Virus record (IMG/VR): IMGVR_UViG_3300044535_001065
Location: 1 to 35,431 of that record
DNA: 35,431 bases
DNA from: a virus
Strand: one strand, 5' to 3'
Shown: positions 9,388-18,189 of the stretch, in pieces
Numbering within the stretch: position 1 is the first letter of the stretch
Layout of the letters: every line of letters begins with the position of its first letter
Position numbers and translations under genes: made by a program
Notes under the pieces: generated by a model
What the model was told of the DNA's origin: nothing
The model's input: the letters and a program-made list of their open reading frames with translations, nothing else
Databases searched by the model: none

Positions 9388-12300
9388 GGTGTGTACCTCA
9401 CTAGGAGAGCACCTTCAGGATAATCTGCAGCAGCAGGTTCAGTTGCACCATCAGCAACAGAGACTATAGTTGCACCACCTTTAGAGTCTACATACTGTTT
9501 AGTAGCAGCCTGTAACGCTGTAGTAGGGTCTGCAGGTAACACAACAGGTACCAGTGATGTATGCTCAGCGGAATCGAATTTAAACTTTTGAGAGCCACCT
9601 GTGTAAACACCGATACCAGTGCCAACTTTTGACATGTAACCGCCACCATTACCAAACTGAATTCCAATGCCAGTAGCAGGAGTAATCAAAGGTTTGTAGG
9701 CATAAATACCTGTGCTACTTGCAGCCAACAAATCTGTGGCACCAAACCTAAACGACACGCCACCGTTACCAGTGAACATTGAGTAGGTATTAGTAAAGTT
9801 CATTACTGTGCCAACAGGCATAGTGATTGGACCTGTAAGTGTACCACCAGCTAGTGGGAGATAAGCACCTGTAGCACCGCCACCCGCAGCTACTTTGTCA
9901 TCGACATACTTCTTAGACGCAGCATGCTCATCTAATGTAGGAGCCACGAGGATTCTAAGTGGAACTGTCGCAACGACATAGTCTTCATTGAAACCTAAGA
10001 CAGATTTTGTGCCATAACGGAGAGCAGTGCTAGTCAAAACGGCTTGGAAATTAAATCCATTGTCCATCATGAAAGCAACAGCACCGTCACCTTTGACATT
10101 GATAGGACCTGTCATGTCTCCACCAGATGTTGGTAGATAGCCAGTAGGCTTTCCAACATACAGGAATCCATCAGTGCCTAATGTCGCAGTGTTGTCTGCA
10201 TCAGCAGAAACTGTAGTAGGACCTGCGGGACCTTGCGGACCTTCAGGACCAGTAGCACCAGCAGCACCAGCTTCGCCTTGTGGACCTGTAGGACCAACGA
10301 TAGGACCAGCATTCTCAAACGCAGCAGCACCGTCATCCCAAACCCAAGCATCACCAGTCGAGTCGATAATGTACATATCGCCTTGAGTAGCAGTAGCTGG
10401 CAAATCGCCAACAGTCGCTACACGACCTTTGAATGTGATACCCAAACCAGGAATGCCTTGGTCACCTTGGTCGCCCTTAGGACCAACTTCGCCTTGCGGA
10501 CCAGCAGGACCTACTTCGCCATCAGCACCAGCAGGACCGACAGGACCCACTTCACCTTGCGGACCAGTATTTCCGATGTCACCTTTAGCACCAACGTCGC
10601 CTTGAGGACCGAGGTCACCTTTAGGACCCATAGGACCTTCTGGACCAGCAGGACCCTGCGGACCTGGTACAGTTGAATCTGCGCCATCTATACCAGCAGG
10701 ACCTTGAGGACCATCAGCACCAGCAGGACCTTGCGGACCTGGTACAGTTGAATCTACACCAGCAGGACCTTGAGGACCCACTGCGCCATCGGCACCAGCA
10801 GGACCTTGAGCACCTGTAGGACCAGCAGGACCTGTGTCACCTTTAGGACCGACTGGGCCACGAGGACCTTGAGGACCCTGTGGACCAACAGTGCCTTCGC
10901 CACCACCGCCACCGCTACCACCACCGACAGCAGTGATCATGAGTTGCCATGCTTCGCCAGATGCAACTACAGCGTTTGCACTTAGAAACTCTTGAGGTGC
11001 TATACCATTTGAATCTGTCTTGGCTACATATAAACCATACGAATATGAAACTACATCACCACGTTGGTAGGAACGATTAGAATTCCACAGACCTTTGAAG
11101 TCATTGATAGGTAATTCATAAGTGTCGTACTGAGTCAACCATTGTTTAGTGACCATGTCCTGAATCATAGAGATCACAGGTAGATCGAAAGAAATTCTAG
11201 AACCGTCGCTCTTGACAAATGTTATCTCTTCAGATTCATAGTCATAATGAGCGTCTAAGATTTCTGCGGCATCTAAACCTTTCTCACCTTGGAGACCTGT
11301 GGGACCAGTGTCACCTTTAGCACCACGTTCACCACGTTTTACTAATAGGTTCCAATCTGGTGTCGTACCAGGTTCACCGTTAGGTTGAGATTTGTTGGCT
11401 ATCCAAGCAGACCCCGACGACGAGATGACGACGTCGAGTCTTTCATAAGTTGTGTCAGGATTCCAAGCCTTGCGAAACTCAAAGCCACGAAGCACGAGGC
11501 TATAAGCTGTGCTACTACCAGGAATGCTATCGCTATCTCGATTGGCAACATAATACCTTCCATCATGTTCGACCCATGAACCAGCTTTGATAACTGTATC
11601 AGGAGTCCATTGTTTAACTTTAGAACGATTAGCCTCGTCAATAGTCATTTCTAATTGAATAGATTTGGTATGGGCTACGGCAATCGCTTTATCGACTTCC
11701 ATTAGCTTCTCTGAGATTGTCTCAGTGACAGCATCAGAAACTTCTTGTGCCACTTGTAGACCAGCTTCTAGAGATTTAGTCTTAGAGATTTCTACTTCAG
11801 AATATAAATCTTCGAATGCTTTCTGTTGATCTTCAATGTAGAGATCAACGCTAGCCATCTTCTCTTGGAACTGTGCGTCTGCAGCTTCGATAGCCATGGA
11901 CACTTGAGTGCTCACAGCTTCGGCTGTCTCAGCGAGGAACTCTTGGATTGTCTTTTGGATTTCTGTAGGATCAACCTTCAGAGACTCAATGAGTTCAGAG
12001 TCAGACTTGAACTTGTCGTAGAACAGATCTACATCAAAGTCCGCACCGTCACGACCATCCGCACCCTTGATCATGCCTAGGTCAACTGTTTGACCATCTG
12101 ACATCTCAATCGTGAGTTCACCAGTTTCGGTAATCTCAAATGCCTTGATCGACAATCCCTCAGGACCTACTTCTCCTTGTGGACCTTGTTCGCCTTGAGG
12201 ACCAGCACTACCGCTGGGACCTGTTTCACCTTGTGCTCCGATGAGGCTTTTGACAAATTCGACGTCCAGAATAAGTGCTGATTTGACTTCGTCAACTGAC

Positions 12301-12974
12301 ACAGAATTTCCGTTATCACCTTTTTCTCCTTGAGGACCTACTTCTCCTTGTGGACCTTGTTCACCTACTAGAGATTTTGTGAAAGTTTCATTCTCGAGCA
12401 GAGCCTTTGTAACTTCTTCAACAGTAACCGAGTCTCCTCGCTCACCTTGTAATCCTTGGAGACCAACTTCACCTTGTAAACCTTGGTCACCCTTATCGCC
12501 TTTAACGGCTTGCAGGAACTCCTCATTGGCTTTGAGCACAGCGATCAACTCTTCAGCTGAGACCGCTTCGCCATCCTTACCATCAACGCCAGGAGCTCCG
12601 TCTAAACCTTTCTCACCAGGAATCCCTTGCTCGCCTGCGGGACCTTGAGGACCCTTCACAGCTTCTAAGAATTCTTGGTCAGCTATCAATGAAGCCATGG
12701 CTTCTTCGACAGTAACTGACTTACCATCTTGACCAGCAGGACCAACATCACCCTTCTCACCGACTACAGATGAGATGAATGATGTGTCCTCTAACAATGC
12801 AGACTTGATTTCTTCCGCACTGAGTAATTTCTCAGACGTTTTACTGGCTAATGCTCTAACCAACTCGATGTCAGCGAACGCTTCATCAATCTTAGACTGA
12901 AGTTGAGCTTTCTGCTGATCACTGTAGTCTTTCAGGTTTGTAGCAACCAGAACTAAAGACTTTTCGATATCCAT
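9384..12974 (-). CDS. Large mosaic tail fibre: helix/collagen alternation, coiled coil, carbohydrate-binding-like modules
   Basis: A 1196-aa protein starting at an ATG with an AAGGAATAA ribosome site. Residues 1-280 alternate short helical units ([10 protein letters not shown]...EFLEAVKG type, five copies) with collagen triplets. Residues about 310-460 are rich in Glu/Lys/Ala and look coiled-coil. Then come three modules with the aromatic pattern W-PDT-Y--GDVV---G--Y-A ([41 protein letters not shown]), resembling small carbohydrate-binding modules. A long collagen block and the shared [25 protein letters not shown] module follow. The C-terminal third carries phage-fibre repeats ([39 protein letters not shown]). 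It is the largest collagen-containing fibre and the first of the array; it is probably the main host-recognition fibre. Confidence 0.78.
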   Translation of the reverse strand: MDIEKSLVLVATNLKDYSDQQKAQLQSKIDEAFADIELVRALASKTSEKLLSAEEIKSALLEDTSFISSVVGEKGDVGPAGQDGKSVTVEEAMASLIADQEFLEAVKGPQGPAGEQGIPGEKGLDGAPGVDGKDGEAVSAEELIAVLKANEEFLQAVKGDKGDQGLQGEVGLQGLQGERGDSVTVEEVTKALLENETFTKSLVGEQGPQGEVGPQGEKGDNGNSVSVDEVKSALILDVEFVKSLIGAQGETGPSGSAGPQGEQGPQGEVGPEGLSIKAFEITETGELTIEMSDGQTVDLGMIKGADGRDGADFDVDLFYDKFKSDSELIESLKVDPTEIQKTIQEFLAETAEAVSTQVSMAIEAADAQFQEKMASVDLYIEDQQKAFEDLYSEVEISKTKSLEAGLQVAQEVSDAVTETISEKLMEVDKAIAVAHTKSIQLEMTIDEANRSKVKQWTPDTVIKAGSWVEHDGRYYVANRDSDSIPGSSTAYSLVLRGFEFRKAWNPDTTYERLDVVISSSGSAWIANKSQPNGEPGTTPDWNLLVKRGERGAKGDTGPTGLQGEKGLDAAEILDAHYDYESEEITFVKSDGSRISFDLPVISMIQDMVTKQWLTQYDTYELPINDFKGLWNSNRSYQRGDVVSYSYGLYVAKTDSNGIAPQEFLSANAVVASGEAWQLMITAVGGGSGGGGGEGTVGPQGPQGPRGPVGPKGDTGPAGPTGAQGPAGADGAVGPQGPAGVDSTVPGPQGPAGADGPQGPAGIDGADSTVPGPQGPAGPEGPMGPKGDLGPQGDVGAKGDIGNTGPQGEVGPVGPAGADGEVGPAGPQGEVGPKGDQGDQGIPGLGITFKGRVATVGDLPATATQGDMYIIDSTGDAWVWDDGAAAFENAGPIVGPTGPQGEAGAAGATGPEGPQGPAGPTTVSADADNTATLGTDGFLYVGKPTGYLPTSGGDMTGPINVKGDGAVAFMMDNGFNFQAVLTSTALRYGTKSVLGFNEDYVVATVPLRILVAPTLDEHAASKKYVDDKVAAGGGATGAYLPLAGGTLTGPITMPVGTVMNFTNTYSMFTGNGGVSFRFGATDLLAASSTGIYAYKPLITPATGIGIQFGNGGGYMSKVGTGIGVYTGGSQKFKFDSAEHTSLVPVVLPADPTTALQAATKQYVDSKGGATIVSVADGATEPAAADYPEGALLVRYTP

Positions 12975-13037
12975 ATTTATTCCTTAACATTATCGAGGTG
13001 GCGAGCCATAACTATACTAACGCCTGTTATTCATACT

Positions 13038-14465
13038 TCATCTGAAGACCCCTTTCAACATGAGGTCTAATGCTTCCATGTCAATTTTAGCTTTGACAGG
13101 TTCTTTAACTTCTTCTTCATTTGGTGTGACTGGTGCTGCTGCGTCTGCAGCCATTGCACCTAAATCAGCATCTACAAGATCGTTTTCACGAGCGTTTGCA
13201 TCTGCTTGAATTCTAGCACTTTGTTCCATAGGTTGAATCTGAGATTGAGATACTAACTCATCCGCAATACCAGGAACTGGAGCCATGTACAATCTAGCAC
13301 GAGCTTCGTTCGGCTTCATGATACCATTCAGTACTAATCCTTTTAACATCTCAGCTTTGTTGCCAACTTCGGCACGAGCCAAGTCACCAATATCTAACAC
13401 CATCTCATCGTACTTCTGTAACTTGAAAGTGTGTTCAAATGCCATCTCAATGATCATACACACAGAGAGTAAACCTGTGGTGCGCCATCCGTACAAGAGT
13501 TGTTCAAGATTGTTATAAGTAACACCGACATTCTCACCTAACATAATAGGAGGAATACCAAATGCTTTTGCAATGTCTTTTGTAGTAAAGCTCAAGAGCT
13601 GTACAACTTGACTTTCATTCGCAGAAACTGACACAGGTTGGAAACGTAATCCATTCGAAAGAATAGGTGTTTCACCTTGCTTCATTTTCTGTGACATCTC
13701 ATTCCAACGGTCTCGTAGGCGATTAGCCTGTTCAGCAGTTAGAGAAGCATCCGTTGTCAACACACCAGAGGGTTGTCCCTTGTTAGTGTGGAATGCCTCT
13801 TGACCAGCACGTAGGATTGAACCTAAGCCAATTGAGTTGGCATATGCGTGCAACGGTGGAAGAGCTCGTAAAGGATTGCGAGGATCTACTTCAAAGCGAC
13901 CGTGAACAACGTATCGCTGAGGAATGTACATCGCACCCTTGTTGTCAGTCCAATCTCTCCAAGCTTCTCCAAGATGCTTCGTAGCTTCGTTAAAGTTTAT
14001 TTGGTAGAAGATCGTACCGTCTTCAGCTGCAACCATTTGAAAATCATTGAGAGGATGTAAAGTTTTACCTTCATTTCCATCTTCTACATAACATGCAAAC
14101 TCACCTTTGGTAAGTAAACCATCAATGATGACTCCAACCATCTCAGCCCATGACATATAAATGTTAGGTCTGAAGATAATCTTAGCGAGATCTGTATCAT
14201 CGAAAGTTTCGAGCCAAGCACCTTCCCTGTTCTGTTGAACGTGATATGCTGGGACAGCCATCAGTGCTCTCTTATAGAGACTGATTGCAGCAGCGACATC
14301 AGGATTGTATGCTTTGCTCACACCAGGTGTGTAACCTTGTTGGAACCAACCAGGAGTAAATGTACTTGGGAAGTAACCTTCACGAGTATCCCATCCACCA
14401 CCTGCTGATAATTCCTTTTCTTTGTCGGAAGCGACGAATGTCTTGATTCTATTGAGTAGTCCCAT
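13038..14465 (-). CDS. Portal protein, HK97 family
   Basis: A 475-aa protein, a normal length for HK97-type portals (about 400-500). The portal is the dodecameric ring at one capsid vertex through which DNA is packaged and ejected. Supporting motifs are AAISLYKRALMAVPAYHV near residue 60, GYTPGVSKAYNPDVAAAI near the N-terminus, and the clip/wing stretch IAKAFGIPPIMLGENVG-TYNNLEQ at about residues 305-330, which is typical of the family. Translation starts at an ATG behind GGAAGGAGGAAT. The gene lies about 3.7 kb downstream of the capsid gene, with nrdAB between, and about 18 kb downstream of the large terminase, which is an unusual position. Confidence 0.88.
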   Translation of the reverse strand: MGLLNRIKTFVASDKEKELSAGGGWDTREGYFPSTFTPGWFQQGYTPGVSKAYNPDVAAAISLYKRALMAVPAYHVQQNREGAWLETFDDTDLAKIIFRPNIYMSWAEMVGVIIDGLLTKGEFACYVEDGNEGKTLHPLNDFQMVAAEDGTIFYQINFNEATKHLGEAWRDWTDNKGAMYIPQRYVVHGRFEVDPRNPLRALPPLHAYANSIGLGSILRAGQEAFHTNKGQPSGVLTTDASLTAEQANRLRDRWNEMSQKMKQGETPILSNGLRFQPVSVSANESQVVQLLSFTTKDIAKAFGIPPIMLGENVGVTYNNLEQLLYGWRTTGLLSVCMIIEMAFEHTFKLQKYDEMVLDIGDLARAEVGNKAEMLKGLVLNGIMKPNEARARLYMAPVPGIADELVSQSQIQPMEQSARIQADANARENDLVDADLGAMAADAAAPVTPNEEEVKEPVKAKIDMEALDLMLKGVFR

Positions 14466-14489
14466 AGGGATTCCTCCTTCCGATTATAG

Positions 14490-15116
14490 TTATACTGTTG
14501 GTGCTGGCTCTTCAGGTGTTGGCTCTGGAGTTGGCTCTGGAGTTGGCTCTGGAGTTGGCTCTGGAGTTGGCTCTGGAGTTGGCTCTGGAGTTGGCTCTAC
14601 AACAGCAGCAGGAGCAACTACAGTAATTGAAGTAGTGGCATTCTTGTTACCGTCGGCTGGAACAAATGTTACAGTGTAGTTGCCAGCAGCAGCGAATGTG
14701 TGACCCATCTGACCATCAGCAGCATTGGCTACTGGTTTGCCATCGCCAAAGTTGTATGTACCAGCTTTGCCTGTCGGTGTAGCGTCGAAATGATACTTCA
14801 TCTGGTCCACTTCATCAACACGAGAGGCGATAGTGTAGGTGATGGTCGTTGGTGCTGTAAAGCCACCGTCTACACCAGCAGGTGTGCGAACACCAACCGT
14901 TGCCACTGAGAAATCTGCAGAGCTCGGAGCTGTTACAGGTGCTGCTGTGTTGTCTGGTGTAGGTGCTATTGCGAAATTGGTGCCTACCAGATCTAGACCA
15001 TTCTTAGCTGCGACAAAAGTTTTAGCTTGGGTGGCACTTAGACCAATAATATTACCTGCATGCCATACGTTACCTTTTTTATCGGTAACTGGCTTTAGTG
15101 TTAAAATTGCTTTCAT
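14490..15116 (-). CDS. PKD-like protein with (PTPE)n C-terminal tail, possible head decoration protein
   Basis: A 208-aa protein. The N-terminus (ILTLKPVTDKKGNVWHAGNIIGL) looks like a small adaptor domain. The centre has a PKD-like pattern: GTYNFGDGKP, HTFAAAGNYTVTFVPADGN. This resembles the repeats of the giant protein at 906-4958. The C-terminus is an extended Glu/Pro/Thr tail made of EPTP units encoded by a perfect 12-bp DNA repeat. Its ATG directly abuts the TAA of the preceding small gene. Its place between capsid/nrd and portal suggests a capsid-decorating Ig-like protein or an adhesin; neither is proven. Confidence 0.6.
   Translation of the reverse strand: MKAILTLKPVTDKKGNVWHAGNIIGLSATQAKTFVAAKNGLDLVGTNFAIAPTPDNTAAPVTAPSSADFSVATVGVRTPAGVDGGFTAPTTITYTIASRVDEVDQMKYHFDATPTGKAGTYNFGDGKPVANAADGQMGHTFAAAGNYTVTFVPADGNKNATTSITVVAPAAVVEPTPEPTPEPTPEPTPEPTPEPTPEPTPEEPAPTV
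14518..14598 (-). repeat. Perfect 12-bp tandem repeat encoding EPTP units
   Basis: On the plus strand the unit GGCTCTGGAGTT is repeated six times without a mismatch from 14521 to 14592, with partial units on both sides. It encodes the (EPTP)n tail of the PKD-like protein. Perfect identity at the DNA level, not just the protein level, points to recent slippage or unequal recombination, and the copy number should vary between related phages. Confidence 0.95.
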
Positions 15117-15284
15117 TTATTCTTCTCCTTGATTGGAATTGGTTTCTTCATCTTCGTCTGCGTAAACTCCGCATCCAGATGAGACGATAGCGAGAGCTAA
15201 AGCTGGTGGAACAGTATAGAACTCATCAGCTAGAAACTTTTGATTTTGTAATGTAACGGATTTGCCAAGATAAACTTCACGCAT
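15117..15284 (-). CDS. Small protein of unknown function, coupled to nrdB
   Basis: A 55-aa protein. I chose the ATG at 15284 because it overlaps the nrdB stop (ATGCGTGA) and has GGAG 12 bases upstream. Longer in-frame starts at 15308 and 15362 lie deep inside nrdB, and the one at 15308 has its GGAG only two bases away. The protein begins MREVYLGKSVTLQNQKF, has a hydrophobic central stretch (VPPALALAIVSSG) and an acidic tail (DEDEETNSNQGEE). I do not recognise a family. Tight linkage to nrdB on one side and to a PKD-like gene on the other does not fix its role; a small virion protein is possible. Confidence 0.6.
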   Translation of the reverse strand: MREVYLGKSVTLQNQKFLADEFYTVPPALALAIVSSGCGVYADEDEETNSNQGEE

Positions 15285-16275
15285 GTTGTGGAACAGCTCC
15301 CCAAACATCGCTCCAAGAACCTGACAAGGCTCCTTTAGCATAGTCTGTAACTCGACCTTCAAAGAAGTTTCCGTGTACAGGTGCGTTGATCATCTCTTCT
15401 ACCCATGGTAATGGATTCTTCTTGCGTTTGAAGATGCCCTTCAGTCCGAGAGAAATCAAGCGTCTGTCCGCAATGTAGCGGATGTACTCTTTGACTTCTT
15501 CGGCTTTGAGATTCCTCATATCCATACCGTTGAATGATAAATCAATAAACTTATCCTCTAGTTCTACCATCTTCTCAGCGATAGAATAGATTTTAGATTT
15601 CAGCTCATCGTTCCAAATCTCAGGATTTTCTTTAATGTATTCTTTGAATAGTTTCATCATGTTCTCAGTGTGCATTGTCTCATCGACAATAGACCAAGTA
15701 ATGATCTGTCCCATTCCCTTCATGAGTCCGTTGCGTGGAAAATTCAGCAACATGATAAATGAAGAGAACAACTGCATACCCTCTGTGAAAGCTGAGAATA
15801 CAGCAATGTGCTCTGCATGTGATGCGACAGTACCATTCTTAGAGGAAATCTCGAGAACGTAATCGTGCTTGTCCTTCATCTCCTGATACTCTAGGAATTG
15901 ATTGTAGGTGCTCTCAGGTAATCCAAGAGTTTCAATCAAATGAGAGTATGCGGCAATGTGTAGTGCTTCCCTAGCAGAGAACCCTAGCAACATCATTCGG
16001 ACTTCTGGTTGTGGGAAGTATGGAAGATAATTCTTCACATATGCACCAGCGACATCAATGTCACCCTGTGTGAAGAACCTGAAGATGTTCGTGAGGAACT
16101 GCTTCTCTTCTTTACTTACTTTCTTCTTCCAGTCTTGCACATCTTCTGCCATAGGGACTTCAGAGTGAAGCCAATGTGCTTGTTCGTGTTTCAACCAAGC
16201 GTCATAAGCCCATGGGAATGAGAAAGGTTTAAAATATTGTCGCTCATCGGTTAATTTGAGATGGGGTTGTTTCAT
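15277..16275 (-). CDS. nrdB: Class I ribonucleotide reductase small (beta) subunit NrdB
   Basis: A 332-aa radical-generating subunit. It houses the di-iron centre and tyrosyl radical used by NrdA to reduce ribonucleotides to deoxyribonucleotides. By motif, iron ligands are E39, E103, H106, E165, E199 and H202 (REALH, FTEGMQ, DETMH), and Y110 aligns with E. coli Tyr122. I set the start at ATG 16275 with AAGGA six bases upstream, one base after the nrdA stop (TAACATG). A GTG four codons earlier, inside nrdA, is less likely. The C-terminus runs on after NFFEGRVTDYAKGAL to SDVWGAVPQHA. This tail would normally bind NrdA and here overlaps the next gene by eight bases. Confidence 0.95.
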   Translation of the reverse strand: MKQPHLKLTDERQYFKPFSFPWAYDAWLKHEQAHWLHSEVPMAEDVQDWKKKVSKEEKQFLTNIFRFFTQGDIDVAGAYVKNYLPYFPQPEVRMMLLGFSAREALHIAAYSHLIETLGLPESTYNQFLEYQEMKDKHDYVLEISSKNGTVASHAEHIAVFSAFTEGMQLFSSFIMLLNFPRNGLMKGMGQIITWSIVDETMHTENMMKLFKEYIKENPEIWNDELKSKIYSIAEKMVELEDKFIDLSFNGMDMRNLKAEEVKEYIRYIADRRLISLGLKGIFKRKKNPLPWVEEMINAPVHGNFFEGRVTDYAKGALSGSWSDVWGAVPQHA

Positions 16276-16276
16276 G

Positions 16277-18076
16277 TTATCCTTCACAAGCTAGACATGT
16301 GTTTTCGTTATTAGTTAATTCAGAAAGATCGATCTCTTTGATGATCTCTCGTTCAATACGTTTGGCTACTTTATCTGCCTTTGCAATCTTATCAGAACGA
16401 CAGTAGTACATGGTCTTCAATCCTGCTTTCCATGCTTGGAAGTGGACTGCGTGAATGTACTTTATGTGGGAGTCTGGTCTGAAGAACACATTGAGAGATT
16501 GGGCTTGGTCGATCCATTGTTGACGATCTGCAGCATGCTGTACCACCCAACGTTGGTCAATCTCCATTGATGTTTTATACACATCCCTGTCCCACTCTGA
16601 CATCCAATCAAGATGCTGCACAGAACCATCATTAGCAATAATACTCGACCATACTTCATCGGTCCAACCTTCCTTGTGATTCTTCGACTCTTCATCTATG
16701 ACTTTTGATAGCCAACGATTACGAGTGAAGTGTGAACCAGAGAGGGTGTCTTGCCGATATGCGTTAGCACGGTAGGGTTCGATTGATGGGGACGTATTGC
16801 CCATTAGAATCGATGAAGATGCGTTAGGAGCAATAGCCATAAGATGACTGAAGCGTTGTCCTGTGCCTTTAGCATCTGGAGCTTCGCCACGTTCTGTGCC
16901 AAGTTCTAAGTTGGCTTTGTCTAAACTTGTTCTGATATGTTCAAATATTTTCTTGTTGCGACCAATGGCTAATGGTGATTCCCAAGGAATGTTATTCTTC
17001 TGTAGGAAGGCATGCCAACCTAAAGCACCAATACCAATAGAACGCTCGCGCATTGCAGAGAACTTAGCACGCTTGATAGTATCAGGAGCATTTTTGATGA
17101 AGTACTCTAGAACGTTATCTAGCATCTCTGCCACATCTCGTAGGAACAGTGGATCGTTCTTCCAAGAATCAAAGTATTCTAAGTTCAAAGAGGACAAGCA
17201 GCAAACTGCTGTGCGTTGTTCGTTCGTAGGTAGAATGATCTCTGAGCATAGATTAGACTGATGAACCTTTAGTCCCAAATCCTTCAAGTGTTGAGGGAGT
17301 TTGCGATTAGATTCGTCAATAAAGTGAATGTATGGTTCGCCTGTGGTCATACGCAACTCTAACAATTTCTGCCAGAGTTCTTTAGCGGACACTGTGTCCA
17401 TCACAGCTTTCGTGTGAGGGTCGACAAGGTTCCAAGAATCGTCAAAGTTTCTGTCTAACATAGACTTTTCAATGATCTCCATGAATGCGTCTGGAATATT
17501 CACACCGTGGTGTAGATTCAAGGCACGAAGATTCTGATCTCCAGTAGGCTTGCGCATCTCTAGGAAGTTCAGAATATCTGGATGATCTATGGATAAGTAT
17601 GCGGCATAAGAGCCTCTACGAGTACGACCTTGACGATACGCTAGTGAGGATGCGTCATAAGTTTTCAGGTGCGACATGACCCCTGTGGATTTCTCACCAG
17701 AGGATCTAATACCGAAGCCAATACCTACACCACCTCCGAGCATGCTGAGCCAGTTAGTCTCAGACAGATTCTCGACGAGTCCTTCGGCAGTGTCCTCAAT
17801 GTAATTGAGAAAGCAGGAGATGGGCATACCATTCTTGCTGCGACCGAAGGATAAAATAGGAGTGGAATAGGATAGCCAATGTTTACTACTATATTCATAT
17901 AGACGCTGTGCGTGCTCTGGGTTACTACTGAAAGTTTTGGACACAAACGCGAACCTCTCTTGAGGACTTTTCTCTTGTTCTGTCATGTAACTTTCTCTGA
18001 GACGAATCTTACCTAGCTCGTCAAACAAGCTGTCTCTAGAATAATCTACGAGGATATCGTGGACTGTGGGGGTCAT
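16277..18076 (-). CDS. nrdA: Class I ribonucleotide reductase large (alpha) subunit NrdA, no ATP-cone
   Basis: A 599-aa catalytic subunit. Active-site signatures are present: redox cysteine C88 (GMPISCF), the N275/C277/E279 triad (NLCSEI), second redox cysteine C292 (CCLSSLNL), the radical-relay pair Y557-Y558 (KTMYYCR) and the C-terminal shuttle C594/C597 (CLACEG). It is about 160 residues shorter than E. coli NrdA (761 aa), and no N-terminal ATP-cone is visible, so overall inhibition by dATP is probably absent, as is common in phage enzymes. The start has AGGAG five bases upstream. It lies between the capsid and portal genes, behind a hairpin that may set its expression below that of capsid. 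Confidence 0.96.
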   Translation of the reverse strand: MTPTVHDILVDYSRDSLFDELGKIRLRESYMTEQEKSPQERFAFVSKTFSSNPEHAQRLYEYSSKHWLSYSTPILSFGRSKNGMPISCFLNYIEDTAEGLVENLSETNWLSMLGGGVGIGFGIRSSGEKSTGVMSHLKTYDASSLAYRQGRTRRGSYAAYLSIDHPDILNFLEMRKPTGDQNLRALNLHHGVNIPDAFMEIIEKSMLDRNFDDSWNLVDPHTKAVMDTVSAKELWQKLLELRMTTGEPYIHFIDESNRKLPQHLKDLGLKVHQSNLCSEIILPTNEQRTAVCCLSSLNLEYFDSWKNDPLFLRDVAEMLDNVLEYFIKNAPDTIKRAKFSAMRERSIGIGALGWHAFLQKNNIPWESPLAIGRNKKIFEHIRTSLDKANLELGTERGEAPDAKGTGQRFSHLMAIAPNASSSILMGNTSPSIEPYRANAYRQDTLSGSHFTRNRWLSKVIDEESKNHKEGWTDEVWSSIIANDGSVQHLDWMSEWDRDVYKTSMEIDQRWVVQHAADRQQWIDQAQSLNVFFRPDSHIKYIHAVHFQAWKAGLKTMYYCRSDKIAKADKVAKRIEREIIKEIDLSELTNNENTCLACEG

Positions 18077-18110
18077 CCTTACTCCTATATTAAATGTGGT
18101 GCGGTTTGCT

Positions 18111-18148
18111 AATTAAAATACTCTAAGGCACTCGTTAGAATGCCCTAG
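18111..18148 (-). terminator. Terminator-like hairpin between capsid gene and nrdA
   Basis: In the minus-strand RNA, CTAGGGCATTC, loop TAAC and GAGTGCCTTAG (18148-18123) pair over 11 bp including two G-U pairs that exist only in this strand. AGTATTTTAATT follows, a modest T-rich stretch. It sits in a 113-base gap after the major capsid gene. A partial terminator here would let capsid mRNA accumulate while allowing some read-through into nrdAB and portal. The weak T-tract makes strong termination uncertain. Confidence 0.5.
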
Positions 18149-18189
18149 ATAGATTAACTAACTATAAAGTCAGTGAAATCAATTTGCGA

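Noticed and set aside
10233-12080. Plus-strand ORFs within the large fibre gene
   Set aside because: Antisense of collagen triplets gives Thr/Arg/Ser-rich low complexity; no independent evidence of coding.
15285-15362. Longer start for the small gene after nrdB
   Set aside because: It would overlap nrdB by 86 bases; the ATG at 15284 overlaps the stop by eight bases with GGAG upstream.
16276-16287. GTG start for nrdB
   Set aside because: The ATG at 16275 has AAGGA at the right distance and sits one base after the nrdA stop.
18160-18182. TTGATT ... TAGTTA as promoter for nrdA
   Set aside because: The -10 agreement is poor and spacing is 16; it also lies before the hairpin rather than after it.
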